This document shows positions 36,259 to 45,925 of a stretch of 64,000 bases of DNA, one piece after another. Position numbers and translations under genes: made by a program. Positions within the stretch are counted from its first letter, which is position 1, and each line of letters begins with the position of its first letter. This DNA is from Litorilinea aerophila. GTDB taxonomy: Bacteria; Chloroflexota; Anaerolineae; Caldilineales; Caldilineaceae. The notes beneath the pieces were generated by a model. That model was not told where the DNA came from, did no database searches, and saw only the letters and a list, made by a program, of their open reading frames with translations. Location: positions 1-64,000 of the forward strand of contig NZ_VIGC02000027.1 of assembly GCF_006569185.2 (NCBI RefSeq), in the 5' to 3' direction.

Positions 36259-37620
36259 TCAGCGGGTGGCGGGCACGAAGCGGTAGCCCCGCCCCCGCTC
36301 ATTTTCGATCACGCCGACCGGCGGCGAGGCATCCTGGAGCTGCAGGCGCAGGCGACGGATGGCCTCCTGCACCCGGCGGGGCGAGGCATCGGGCCGTTTC
36401 CAGATGTCGGCCAGCAGTTGCTCGGGCGGGATGATCTGATGAGGGCGGGCTTCAAAGTAGCGCAGGAGGGCCGCCTCGATCTTGGTGAGGCGGTCGTAGA
36501 TGGGCGCAGTCTCCACCTGGGGCGCTGAAGAGATGGCTGGGGCAGGGTGTTCAGCCAGCCGGGCGGACAGGAATTCGGCAAACAGGGGAGAAAAGAGGCG
36601 ATAGCCGGCGTTGGTGTAGGCCACGATGGCCTGGTTGATGAGCCAGTTGAGCGCGGGGAACTGCTCCGCGCGGACTTCGTGGAGCTGGAGGGGTTCCTTG
36701 AGCAGCCACTTCAACAGCGCCTGGATGGCCTGCCCCTCCAGCCGTCGGGGCGGCTTCCGGATCTTGTTCCAGCAGGTTTCGAAGAGGAGCCGCCCGTGCT
36801 CGGCCAGCCGCAGCCGCAGCAGGGGCAGATGCTCCCGACCCACCACTTGGCCCGGCGGCAGCATTTGCTCCACTTCGGTGAAGATGTCCCCGATACGGCC
36901 CAGCAGAAAAGGGTGGGTTCCGGTCAACTCCAGCAGCTCCGGGACCATGGACTCGATGCCGGGAAAGTGTTCGGCGTAGGCCGCGAGCCACTTCTGGGCC
37001 GCCTCCGGTTCCACCAGGCTGAGGAAGAGCTGGGTCATGACGTTGAACAGCGGCGACGCGGCCAGATCCCGGTCCAGATCGTGGAGGGGCTGTTCCGTGG
37101 CCACCACCAGGGCGATTTCCAGCGTCAGGGGCCGTAGCTCGTCGATGGTCTCCATGGAGAGGATCTGGTTTTCGAAGACTGCATCGAAGTTGTCCAGCAG
37201 AAGTACCAGGCGATAGCCCAGGCGGTTGAGCTGCTGGCAGATCTGCCAGAGCTGGCGGCTGGGGTTGGCTTCCTCTTGCACCGGATCCCAGTCAATGCGG
37301 ATGCGATCCACCTCCGCCAGACGCTGGGCCAGTTGCCGGTACATGTAGCCCAGCAGATCTTCCTGAAGCTCCGGCCAGTCGCAGTCAAACCGGGCCACCA
37401 GCACCCGGCTGCTGTCCTGATAGGCCAGGGGACGCCAGTCGGCCAGCTCTCGCTGGAGCAGGGGGCCCATCTCGGAGGCCAGGTAGTTGAGCAGGCGACT
37501 CTTGCCGATCAGCTTGGAGCCCACCAGGGAAAAGCTGGCCGGCTGGGGCGCCAGGACACCCTGGACAATTTCGTAGAGGATGCGCTCGCGGCCAAAGAAT
37601 TGACTCTTGACAGATTCCAT
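36259..37620 (-). CDS. STAND-type ATPase with C-terminal winged-helix DNA-binding domain
   Basis: This is a 453-residue protein. An AAA/STAND ATPase begins SQFFGRERILYEI, with Walker A VGSKLIGKS (Lys40) and Walker B-like LVLLLDNFDAVF. A helical middle follows. Residues about 370-453 form an OmpR-type winged helix (RRVQEAIRRLRLQLQD, then GVIENERGRGYRFVP). GGAGG lies six bases before ATG 37620. It starts 17 bases after the RelA/SpoT-like ATPase gene, which has a related ATPase with the same FFGR-x-REL opening. The pair looks like a sensor and a DNA-binding output in one operon. The signal and the target genes are unknown. Confidence 0.82.
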   Translation of the reverse strand: MESVKSQFFGRERILYEIVQGVLAPQPASFSLVGSKLIGKSRLLNYLASEMGPLLQRELADWRPLAYQDSSRVLVARFDCDWPELQEDLLGYMYRQLAQRLAEVDRIRIDWDPVQEEANPSRQLWQICQQLNRLGYRLVLLLDNFDAVFENQILSMETIDELRPLTLEIALVVATEQPLHDLDRDLAASPLFNVMTQLFLSLVEPEAAQKWLAAYAEHFPGIESMVPELLELTGTHPFLLGRIGDIFTEVEQMLPPGQVVGREHLPLLRLRLAEHGRLLFETCWNKIRKPPRRLEGQAIQALLKWLLKEPLQLHEVRAEQFPALNWLINQAIVAYTNAGYRLFSPLFAEFLSARLAEHPAPAISSAPQVETAPIYDRLTKIEAALLRYFEARPHQIIPPEQLLADIWKRPDASPRRVQEAIRRLRLQLQDASPPVGVIENERGRGYRFVPATR

Positions 37621-37637
37621 GGATTGCCTCCGGTGGT

Positions 37638-40600
37638 TCAGCGGCCATAGAGGGCACACCACTGGGCGAAGAGCAGACTGACAAAGCGCCAGTGGCGTGC
37701 AGGTGCTTCGGCCAGGATGTCACATCGGCACAGCTCGTCCAGCGCGTGCTGGATCCGGGATGCCTCCAGGTGGGGGAGGGCGGCGCGGAGCGCTTCCCAG
37801 GCCACGGGGGCATCCCCATGGGCCACGGCTGCCTGGGCGATGGCGAAACAGACCTGGCTGCCCACGCCGCCCCGTATCATGTCCAGATAGTGTGCAAACA
37901 AATTTTCCCCGGACGCCAGAAATTCTCCGCGGACGGCGTCAATATCGGCCCGCTGGACTTCCCGACGGTTGTTGCGGGTCAGGTGGGAGACCAGCGCCCG
38001 GCAAAAGGCCTGGATGACGAAGGGGCTGCTGCCGGTGAGGCGGGCTACATACGCCACAATGTCCGGCGAATAGGTCAGGAAGTTGCGCATGGGCCATTCG
38101 ATGAGCCGCCGCACATCTGCCTCTTCCAGGGGGCGCAGTACCAGGGTCTCGCCCAGCTCCATCAGTTGCCAGCAAGGGTCCTCCAGGTCGATCCGCGCCC
38201 TCTCGCGCACCTGATCCCATGCCTTCTGTTGCACCACCGCGATGACGCTGATGGCCGGGGTCACTTCCTGGAGCAGGCCCCGCCAGCCGTCGAAAAAGCT
38301 CCTGTCCAGTTGTCCGTGGGCGTAGGCGTCGCTGGTCCGGCTGAACTCGTCCAACAGCAGCACCAGTCGGTTCGTCCCCAGCCTCCCCTGCACGCTGCGC
38401 AGGTATTGGATGAGCTGGACGGCGGGCTGTTGCTGGAAGAGGGCGCGCAAAGGGGGGCCCAGCTCGCCCACCCGGGGATCCGCCTGGAGCTCTCCGTAGA
38501 GCAGACTGGCCAATTCGAAGAACAGGTTGACGTGGGCCGGGTTGCCCAACAGCTGGCAGTCGATGTAGACCGGCACAAAGCCCTGTTCCTGGAGGTGATG
38601 GCGTTTCAGGTGGAGCAGCAGGGATGTCTTACCTACCCGTTTCTGACCTACCAGCCAGATGTTGCCCACATTAGACAGCAGCCATTCGGTCAGGCGGGTG
38701 AGCTCCCGGGTGCGGCCAAAGAACATTTCCCGGTCGCTCACGGGGAGGCGAGTGTAGGGGTTCATGAAGGCCCGGTCCGCGTTCAGCAGGCCCTCGATCT
38801 CCGAGGGCGGCAGGCGCATGGGCCGCACGTCGGCCACCTGGCGGCCGGGAAGGTGGGCCAGGGCATCGGCGATTGCCTGCACCACCGTTTCGCTTTCTGC
38901 CTCCAGGGTGAATCGCATGTGGGCAGTTCCATGGCGGGCTGTGGCCTCCACCCGGTGCAGGGTGACTCGGGGCAGCATCTGGTAGATGCAGGCCAGGGCG
39001 TCGCCCAGCAGGCCATCCTCATTGAAGGCGGTGACCTCCAGCTGGGCCAGGGTTTTGAAGTCCGGCTGAAGGCGCCACTGGAGGGGCATGGGAAGGACAT
39101 CCGACCGAAGCCGTTCGCAGCCCTGGCGGTGGATCCGCAGGCGCATCACTTTCCCATGGCGCTGGTAGGGAATGCCCACGATGTCGTCGCCGATGCGGGG
39201 GCGGCAGCATTGAGCCAGCTGCAGTTGATGGGGGCGCAACCCCAGCTCCGCTGGAACTTCGACCTGTCGCAGGATCTCCCCGGCAAAGAGGGGGTGGAGG
39301 ATGCGATCCGGGTTGAGGTGGCCCGCCGCCACTTCTGCCAGCAGTTCCGCCGTCCGGTTGACCTGTAGATGACGCATGGCCTGCGCCAGGGCGTCCCCCA
39401 GGCGATGTTCCGGGATGTTGAAGCCGTAGTAGCGGCTCAGCTCCTGATGCCGGCGGTCCAGAATGCGCTGGCCCTGGTCTGCGCCCCGCCGCCGGCGTCG
39501 CAGGTAGCGGGCAATGGCTGTGCGGGCCCGGGTTGTCCGGGCCGCGTTCAGCCAGCTTTCCTGGGGGCCGGGCGCCCGGGGATCCAGCTCCAGCGCCACC
39601 AGGTCCAGGTGGTGGAGCACCGTATTGGGGGCCACCTGTTCGTCGTTGATGTAAAACCGCTGGCACTGTTCGGCCAGGTCGGTGTGGAGGGCGTAGGCGA
39701 AATCCACCACCGTGCATCCCCGATGGAAGCGAAAGAGCTGGCCCTGGGGGCTGAAGACCCAGAGGTAGTCGGGCAGGTCGCCCATGGGCGCAGCCTGGAT
39801 CTGGGCGTATCCTTCGGCGGCCCGATTCCACCAGGCCCCAGGTACCGAAAGGGCCAGGCGCCGGCGCATGTGGAGGGCGGCCAGGCCCCATTGGTTGACC
39901 TCTTCCATCTCCGGCGTACAGAGGCGGAAGTGGACCCGATAGCGTCGGCCCTGGTGGGTGGCCACGCAGGCGGTCAGCAGGCCCCGCCGGCCATTCAGGC
40001 GCCCGTGGCCCATCTGGTCCATCAGCGCGCCTTCCACTGGCTGCAGCCCCGGGATCCGGTGGAGCCGGTAGAGGAGGCGATAACAGGCCTCCTCGGTCGG
40101 GGCCACCAGCACGATGTCTAGCGGTCCGGTCGGACCGGCCGGGGGCTGATCCCGCCGGACGGGCGCGTCCCCGGCCCGGTGATAGGGCTGGGGCACAACC
40201 TGGGCGTCGGGCAGATGGGGCTCCAGCCATTGGACCAGCGCCTCCGTCAACGCCGGATCGACCGGGCTGACCTCTCCCAGCCAGGAATCCAGCTCATCTT
40301 TGAGGGCCTGCATGCCCAACATCTCCAGGAAGGGGCCCAGGATGTGGCGTCCTTCTTCCAGAAATCCGGCCCGCTGGGCGCTCTCCCCTTCCCGGATGGC
40401 CTGGAAGCGGGCCCACGCTTCGGCCACCGCCAGAAAGGCCAGCTCTGGATCGCAGTAGGCGGCCACGAACAGCTGGATGCGGCGGCGGGCCCGGGTGCGG
40501 CCCCGTTGGGTGGGGGGCGGTTCATGCAAAAGGCGGCGGTATTGTTCACACAGGAAGGCCGTCCGCTCTCCACAATGCTGTGCAAGCATCTGGCTGGAAA

Positions 40601-40805
40601 GGGAGCCCATACACATAAACTTGTGTAACAACCCGGCCGCCTGAAGCTCCGGACTGCCGCCCCACCGGGCCAACAGTTGGACCGTCCGCTCGGCGTGGGC
40701 AAGGCGCTCCGGCCCTGCGTCCGCTTCGTGGGGGGGAAGTGACAGGGCATGCAAGAGCTGATAGGCCGCGGCGATGACCGCGTGAATGGACTGGGCTTCC
40801 TCCAT
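37638..40805 (-). CDS. Catalytically degenerate RelA/SpoT homologue fused to a STAND-type ATPase
   Basis: This is a 1055-residue protein. Residues about 30-100 match the HD hydrolase helices, but the HD pair reads HK (GLLHKFMCM). Residues about 228-320 match a RelA synthetase (TEEACYRLLYRLHRIPG, LNGRRGLLTACV, then VHFRLCTPEM), but the catalytic glutamate of EIQIRT is missing. A clear TGS domain follows (346-406, VDFAYALHTDLAEQC). Then come the WLNAARTTRARTAI helix, the CC zinc-finger-like region (AQCCRPRIGDDIVGI) and an ACT domain (FNEDGLLGDALACIY). Residues about 690-1055 are an ATPase with FFGRTRELTRL, Walker A VGQKRVGKTS (Lys726) and VLLLDEFSRTS. GGAG precedes ATG 40805. It is probably a ribosome- or ligand-sensing ATPase rather than a (p)ppGpp enzyme. 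Confidence 0.85.
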   Translation of the reverse strand: MEEAQSIHAVIAAAYQLLHALSLPPHEADAGPERLAHAERTVQLLARWGGSPELQAAGLLHKFMCMGSLSSQMLAQHCGERTAFLCEQYRRLLHEPPPTQRGRTRARRRIQLFVAAYCDPELAFLAVAEAWARFQAIREGESAQRAGFLEEGRHILGPFLEMLGMQALKDELDSWLGEVSPVDPALTEALVQWLEPHLPDAQVVPQPYHRAGDAPVRRDQPPAGPTGPLDIVLVAPTEEACYRLLYRLHRIPGLQPVEGALMDQMGHGRLNGRRGLLTACVATHQGRRYRVHFRLCTPEMEEVNQWGLAALHMRRRLALSVPGAWWNRAAEGYAQIQAAPMGDLPDYLWVFSPQGQLFRFHRGCTVVDFAYALHTDLAEQCQRFYINDEQVAPNTVLHHLDLVALELDPRAPGPQESWLNAARTTRARTAIARYLRRRRRGADQGQRILDRRHQELSRYYGFNIPEHRLGDALAQAMRHLQVNRTAELLAEVAAGHLNPDRILHPLFAGEILRQVEVPAELGLRPHQLQLAQCCRPRIGDDIVGIPYQRHGKVMRLRIHRQGCERLRSDVLPMPLQWRLQPDFKTLAQLEVTAFNEDGLLGDALACIYQMLPRVTLHRVEATARHGTAHMRFTLEAESETVVQAIADALAHLPGRQVADVRPMRLPPSEIEGLLNADRAFMNPYTRLPVSDREMFFGRTRELTRLTEWLLSNVGNIWLVGQKRVGKTSLLLHLKRHHLQEQGFVPVYIDCQLLGNPAHVNLFFELASLLYGELQADPRVGELGPPLRALFQQQPAVQLIQYLRSVQGRLGTNRLVLLLDEFSRTSDAYAHGQLDRSFFDGWRGLLQEVTPAISVIAVVQQKAWDQVRERARIDLEDPCWQLMELGETLVLRPLEEADVRRLIEWPMRNFLTYSPDIVAYVARLTGSSPFVIQAFCRALVSHLTRNNRREVQRADIDAVRGEFLASGENLFAHYLDMIRGGVGSQVCFAIAQAAVAHGDAPVAWEALRAALPHLEASRIQHALDELCRCDILAEAPARHWRFVSLLFAQWCALYGR

Positions 40806-40903
40806 GGCTTCTCCACAGGGTTGAGAGATTCGTGGGATGTGCACGCGGTGTGGGTGAGGCGACGGAGGACGCACATCCGACAGGAGCAGGGCCGTGTGTG
40901 GTC

Positions 40904-40918
40904 TGTGTGATCCACACA
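40904..40918. promoter_or_regulatory. Candidate operator at the RSH-ATPase start site
   Basis: TGTGTG-ATC-CACACA is a perfect inverted repeat sitting on the predicted RNA start. It is placed for repression or autoregulation, possibly by the winged-helix ATPase of the same operon. That link is inference. Confidence 0.4.
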
Positions 40919-40923
40919 TACAC

Positions 40924-40952
40924 AATATACACCGCTTTTCTGTGCGCGACAA
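40924..40952 (-). promoter_or_regulatory. Promoter of the RSH-ATPase operon
   Basis: On the minus strand, TTGTCG is followed after 17 bases by TATATT (plus positions 40929-40924). RNA should start near 40917, giving a leader of about 112 bases. This divergent 346-base region (40806-41151) holds no gene. Confidence 0.5.
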
Positions 40953-41151
40953 GTGTCAAATGCGTTGGGGTCATGTGTCCCTGTGGCAAGGGGACAGGTG
41001 ACCGCTGGCAACGCCGGCTGGAAGGCGTATGCTGAGCATGAACGTGAATGCAGCAGATGCAGACCATGCAGCGATTGCAGAGGATACACAGCAGCGTGGG
41101 CCTGCCCCGACAGCGAAACGGCCGGCAGCCACAGTATCGGCGGAGTGGACC

Positions 41152-41951
41152 ATGACCGACTTTCTGACAGCACGAGAATTGCAGGCCATGCTGAAGGTGG
41201 ACCGATCCACCATCTACCGCATGGCCGATCGAGGAGAGCTCCCGGCTGTGCGGGTGGGGAACCAGTGGCGTTTCCCACGCCGGCAGGTGGAACAGTGGCT
41301 ACACGGGCAGGAGCCGGGGGCCACGGCCGGGAAGGACGGCAACGGCCCCTCGTCCCGGCAGGAGGTGCGCCGGCTGCTGCCCCTGGCCTGTGTCCAGCAG
41401 CTGGTGGACGCCTTCGCCGACATCCTGGGGGTGATGATCCTGGTGACCGATCTGGAAGGGCATCCCATCACCCGGCCCAGTAACCCCTGTGGCCTCTTCC
41501 TGGCCGCGGAGGCGTCGCCCGTGGCCCACCGCCGCTGCCTGGCGCTCTGGGCTGAGATGGCCCAGACCCCCAGCCTGCAGCCGACCTGGGTGGAAGGGCA
41601 TCTGGGGCTCCTGTGTGCCCGGGCGTTTGTCCGGGTGGGGAGCGAGCTGTGTGCCATGGTGGTGGCCGGGGGGATCGCACCGGCGCACTGGCCGCCCGAC
41701 GAGGCCACCCTGGCCCGCATCGCCGCCGACCTGGCCCTGACGCCGGAACAGCTGCGTGTCCACCTGGAGGAGGTCCACCACCTGACGCCAGAGGCCCAGG
41801 AACGGCTGTTGCCCTACGTCCAGCGGATCGCCGACGTGGTGGCCCACATCGTCACCGAACGCCAGGCGCTCTTTCGGAAATTACAGGATATCGCCCAACT
41901 GTCCCGGCTGGAGCCGGACGGCTTGTCCCATCAGCTTCAAGGAGCTCTATC

Positions 41952-41955
<4 letters not shown>
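41152..41955 (+). CDS. Excisionase-type HTH regulator with PocR sensory domain
   Basis: This 267-residue protein begins with a MerR/excisionase-type helix-turn-helix (FLTARELQAMLKVDRSTIYRM, then VGNQWRFPRRQVEQWL). After a linker comes a PocR-like sensory domain (about residues 70-210), with FADILGVMILVTDLEGHPIT and conserved cysteines (CGLF, RRCLALW). PocR domains bind small ligands or metals. ATG 41152 has GGAG seven bases upstream; an earlier ATG at 41029 would add a low-complexity extension. Its stop overlaps the start of the SQR-like gene (ATGA), so it likely controls the sulfur operon it begins. Confidence 0.82.
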
Positions 41956-43190
<1,235 letters not shown>

Positions 43191-43292
43191 TGGCCCTGGG
43201 GAAACAGTCATCGTCACCGTGGCCGTGCAGCAAGCCATGCGCCGCATTGCATCGGTGCACGCGGCAAGGTGTACACGAAGTCAGGAGGAATC

Positions 43293-44033
43293 ATGACCAC
43301 CACCCTTGACCCGGCCCTGCAGACAGAATCCAGCCAGGCCCAACTGGCCGCCATCGAGCGCAAGTTGGATGCCCTCACCCACGCGGTGGCAGAGCTGGCC
43401 GAGCAGGCCCGGGAAGAACGCCGTCGCCGTCAGGTCTGGGAAGATCTGCAGGCCGACCTGACGCCCATCGTCCGGGACGTCTATGGCCTGGCGGTGGCCC
43501 AGGCCGCTGAGCTGGAGCCCTACGTCCAGCCAGAGGAGATCCTGGCCCTGCTCAAACGGCTGCTCCGCCACACCCGGAGCTTCCACGCCCTGCTGGACGA
43601 GCTGGAAAGCGCGCAGGATTTTGTCCGGGACTTCACCCCCGTGGCCCGGGAGATGATGGACCAGGCCACGACGAGCCTGGATGCGCTGGAGCAGAAGGGC
43701 TACTTCTCGTTCCTGCAGGAGGGGCTCTACGTCCTGGAGCAGATCGTCACCTCCTTCACCCCGGCGGATGTGCGCCTGCTGGGCGACAACATCGTGCTGA
43801 TCCTGAACACGGTCAAAGCCCTGACCCAGCCGGAGATGATGCGGCTGCTCCACGACCTGACTGCCAGCCTCCAGGAGGCCCAGGCGGAGGAGCTGCCCAC
43901 CTCCCTGGTGGGACTCCTGGGCCAGATGCGGGATCCGGACGTGCGCCGGGGCCTGGCCCTGACCCTGGCCATGCTCAAGCGAATTTCCCGGCAGCAGCGG
44001 CTGGTCCAGACAGAAGGGGGTAAATCTGTGTGA
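43293..44033 (+). CDS. DUF1641 protein, SQR-associated
   Basis: This 246-residue, mostly helical protein has a coiled-coil N-terminus (IERKLDALTHAVAELAEQAR) and a DUF1641 core near the C-terminus (EMMRLLHDLTASLQEAQ, then DPDVRRGLALTLAMLK). DUF1641 proteins are often encoded beside SQR-like or formate dehydrogenase-like redox genes. Their biochemical role is unclear. AGGAGG lies five bases before ATG 43293. It belongs to the sulfur operon. Confidence 0.85.
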   Translation: MTTTLDPALQTESSQAQLAAIERKLDALTHAVAELAEQAREERRRRQVWEDLQADLTPIVRDVYGLAVAQAAELEPYVQPEEILALLKRLLRHTRSFHALLDELESAQDFVRDFTPVAREMMDQATTSLDALEQKGYFSFLQEGLYVLEQIVTSFTPADVRLLGDNIVLILNTVKALTQPEMMRLLHDLTASLQEAQAEELPTSLVGLLGQMRDPDVRRGLALTLAMLKRISRQQRLVQTEGGKSV

Positions 44034-44136
44034 ATCTGTGAAACCGGTGTGGATCTGATGCACAGGTGACACCGATTCACACAAATGATACGAATTACAC
44101 AGGTTCTTTCTCTGGAAAATCTGTATTCATCTGTGC

Positions 44137-44150
44137 AATCTGTGGTTTCT
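44137..44150. repeat. Shared intergenic block AATCTGTGGTTTCT, copy 1
   Basis: An identical 14-base block recurs at 45077-45090. The surrounding bases 44025-44150 are rich in CTGTG and GAATC motifs (AATCTGTGTGAATCTGTG, ATTCATCTGTGCAATCTG), a degenerate short intergenic repeat. Confidence 0.55.
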
Positions 44151-44175
44151 GCGTAAGCGAGAAAGGATGGACAAA

Positions 44176-44487
44176 ATGAGCGCTGTGACCGAGTTGAACG
44201 TCCAGTTGGACGCCGAAGGTTTCATGACCGACCCGAACCAGTGGACCCCAGAGATCGCGGCCGTGTTGGCCCGGGATGAAGGGATCGAGGAGCTCACCGA
44301 GCGCCACTGGCAGGTGATCAACTTCGTGCGGGAGGAGTATTTCAAGACGGGGCAATCCCCCACCCTGCGCACCATCAGCAAGAAGTCCGGGGTGGATACC
44401 AAGGAGCTCTATCAGCTGTTTCCCAAAGGACCGGCCAAGAAGGTGGCGCGCATCGCCGGCCTGAGCAAGCCCAAGGGCTGCATCTAG
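44176..44487 (+). CDS. TusE/DsrC-family sulfur carrier with a single C-terminal cysteine
   Basis: This 103-residue protein shows the TusE/DsrC fold pattern: DPNQWTPEIAAVLARDEGI, LTERHWQVINFVREEYFKTG, TLRTISKKSG, and the C-terminal arm GPAKKVARIAGLSKPKGCI. The penultimate cysteine is present. The second arm cysteine of true DsrC, ten to eleven residues earlier, is replaced (AKKVA), so this is a TusE-like or regulatory variant. It likely accepts sulfur from the DsrE-like protein. ATG 44176 has AGGA eight bases upstream; ATG 44167 is too close to that site. Confidence 0.88.
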   Translation: MSAVTELNVQLDAEGFMTDPNQWTPEIAAVLARDEGIEELTERHWQVINFVREEYFKTGQSPTLRTISKKSGVDTKELYQLFPKGPAKKVARIAGLSKPKGCI

Positions 44488-44508
44488 CCTGACAAGGAGA
44501 CACCAACC

Positions 44509-44976
44509 ATGAGCGAGCAACCACGCAAGCTGGCCATCATCTGCTCCAAGGGCAGCCTGGACATGGCCTACCCGGGCCTGGTCCTGGCCAACGCCGCCCG
44601 CATGATGGGCATCGAGGCCTCCATTTTCTTCACCTTCTGGGGCATGGACATCATCGCCAAGAAGACGGTGGACCATCTGAAGGTGACGCCCGTGGGCAAC
44701 CCGGCCATGCACATGCCCCAACTGGTGGGCGGCCTGCCTGGCGTGACCGACCTGGCCACCACCATGATGAAGCGGGAGCTGGAGCGGCTAGACATGCCGC
44801 CGGTGCGGGAGTTTCTGGAAATGCTGCACGACGCCGGCTGTGGCATCTATGCCTGCCGGATGGCGGCCGAGATGATGCACCTGGAGAAGGAAGATCTGGT
44901 GGAAGAGGTGGACGATATCATCGGCGCCATGGAATTCCTGGAGATGGCCGAAGGCGCCCAGCTCCTCTTCATTTGA
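44509..44976 (+). CDS. DsrE-like sulfur carrier/transferase (DsrE2 type)
   Basis: This is a 155-residue protein of the DsrE/DsrF-like family. It has LAIICSKGSLDMAYPGLVLA and FFTFWGMDIIAKK, a long C-terminal helix, and cysteines including IYACRMAAEMM and DAGCGIY. Such proteins relay persulfide sulfur, often to TusA or DsrC/TusE partners, and some sit at the membrane. AAGGAG precedes ATG 44509. With the SQR-like and TusE-like genes it forms a plausible sulfide-oxidation and sulfur-relay chain. A strong hairpin ends the operon. Confidence 0.88.
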   Translation: MSEQPRKLAIICSKGSLDMAYPGLVLANAARMMGIEASIFFTFWGMDIIAKKTVDHLKVTPVGNPAMHMPQLVGGLPGVTDLATTMMKRELERLDMPPVREFLEMLHDAGCGIYACRMAAEMMHLEKEDLVEEVDDIIGAMEFLEMAEGAQLLFI

Positions 44977-45004
44977 AGGCTATTCCAAGACTATCGTAAC
45001 TCTT

Positions 45005-45047
45005 CTTTGCCCCTCTCCTCCTGCTTTGTGGGAGGAGAGGGGCAAAG
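45005..45047. terminator. 17-bp hairpin ending the sulfur operon
   Basis: CTTTGCCCCTCTCCTCC pairs perfectly with 45031-45047 around a 9-base loop. A T-rich stretch (ending CTTTTTG) follows a few bases later. It separates convergent operons. Confidence 0.65.
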
Positions 45048-45076
45048 ACTTCTCCGCTTTTTGTCTGCCTCCGCGA

Positions 45077-45090
45077 AATCTGTGGTTTCT
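45077..45090. repeat. Shared intergenic block AATCTGTGGTTTCT, copy 2
   Basis: Identical to 44137-44150, here inside the region between the convergent DsrE-like and RraA-like genes. Confidence 0.55.
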
Positions 45091-45105
45091 ACGCCCTCTC
45101 TGCGC

Positions 45106-45837
45106 TTATCGCCTGGCCCGGGAGACCTGCTCCCGCAGCTTGGCCATGCGTGCGGCCGCTTCGGCCCGGGCTTCGGCATAAGCCTTGACCGTGGCGTTGC
45201 CGCTGCGCAGCACATCCAGGATGAGTTGCTCCGCCGCCACGAACTCGTCGCCGATGTCTGCTACCTCGGCTGCAATGTCGTGGGGAATGGTGGTGACGCC
45301 GTTGCAGTCGCCGTGGAGCAGGTCGTTGGGGTAGACGGTGATGCCGCCCACGTGGACCGGGACATGGACCTGGGGGATGTGGTTGTAGCCGTGGGAGCAG
45401 ATGGCGCCGTTGGTGAAGACCGGAAAGTTGATGGCCCGCACCTGGTCCAGATCCCGGCCGGTGCCGCTGGTGATCAGGCCCACCGCGCCGAAGGTCTTGT
45501 AGGTGGTGCACATCACTTCGCCGAAGGTGGCGGCAGCCGACGGCTCGTCCAGATCCTGGAAGACCACCACCGCCGGACCGTCCAGCTCGCCGAAGCGCTC
45601 GATCTGCTCCTGGACGCCGCCGTAGCCGGCGCCGTTGCGGGGGGGCGCGGCCGAGCGGAAGGTGGCGGTGGAGGCGAAGCCGACCATGGGGGGCATCTCG
45701 GGGAAGCAGGCCTTGATGCGGGCATCCATGTAGCCGGTGTTGCGGGGGCGCACCTCAAACAGCTCGATGATGTTGCAGATGGTGGGGGTGTCGAACTGGC
45801 GCAGCTTGGCCAGCACTTCTGGGCTGATGGTCGCCAT
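45106..45837 (-). CDS. RraA-like protein (possible aldolase)
   Basis: This 243-residue protein has the RraA/demethylmenaquinone-methyltransferase-like fold: a GEVMCTTYKTFGAVGLI segment, then SGTGRDLDQVRAINFPVF and PVHVGGITVYPNDLLHGD. Members without an RNase E partner are usually class II-type aldolases or decarboxylases acting on oxo-acids with a divalent metal. A metal-site Asp and Arg are present in GRDLDQVR. It is unlikely to regulate RNase E. GGAGCG precedes ATG 45837. It follows the HAD gene at 88 bases and may be co-transcribed with it. Confidence 0.85.
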   Translation of the reverse strand: MATISPEVLAKLRQFDTPTICNIIELFEVRPRNTGYMDARIKACFPEMPPMVGFASTATFRSAAPPRNGAGYGGVQEQIERFGELDGPAVVVFQDLDEPSAAATFGEVMCTTYKTFGAVGLITSGTGRDLDQVRAINFPVFTNGAICSHGYNHIPQVHVPVHVGGITVYPNDLLHGDCNGVTTIPHDIAAEVADIGDEFVAAEQLILDVLRSGNATVKAYAEARAEAAARMAKLREQVSRARR

Positions 45838-45925
45838 GATTTCACGCTCCTTGATCTGGTGGCAGGTGATGGTGACAGGTTTTTATGTTGATTGATGGCC
45901 AGGAATGGACCGCGCTAATGGACGG

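Noticed and set aside
40954-40959. Minus-strand TTGACA near the RSH-ATPase promoter
   Set aside because: Spacing to TATATT is 24 bases; TTGTCG gives the correct 17.
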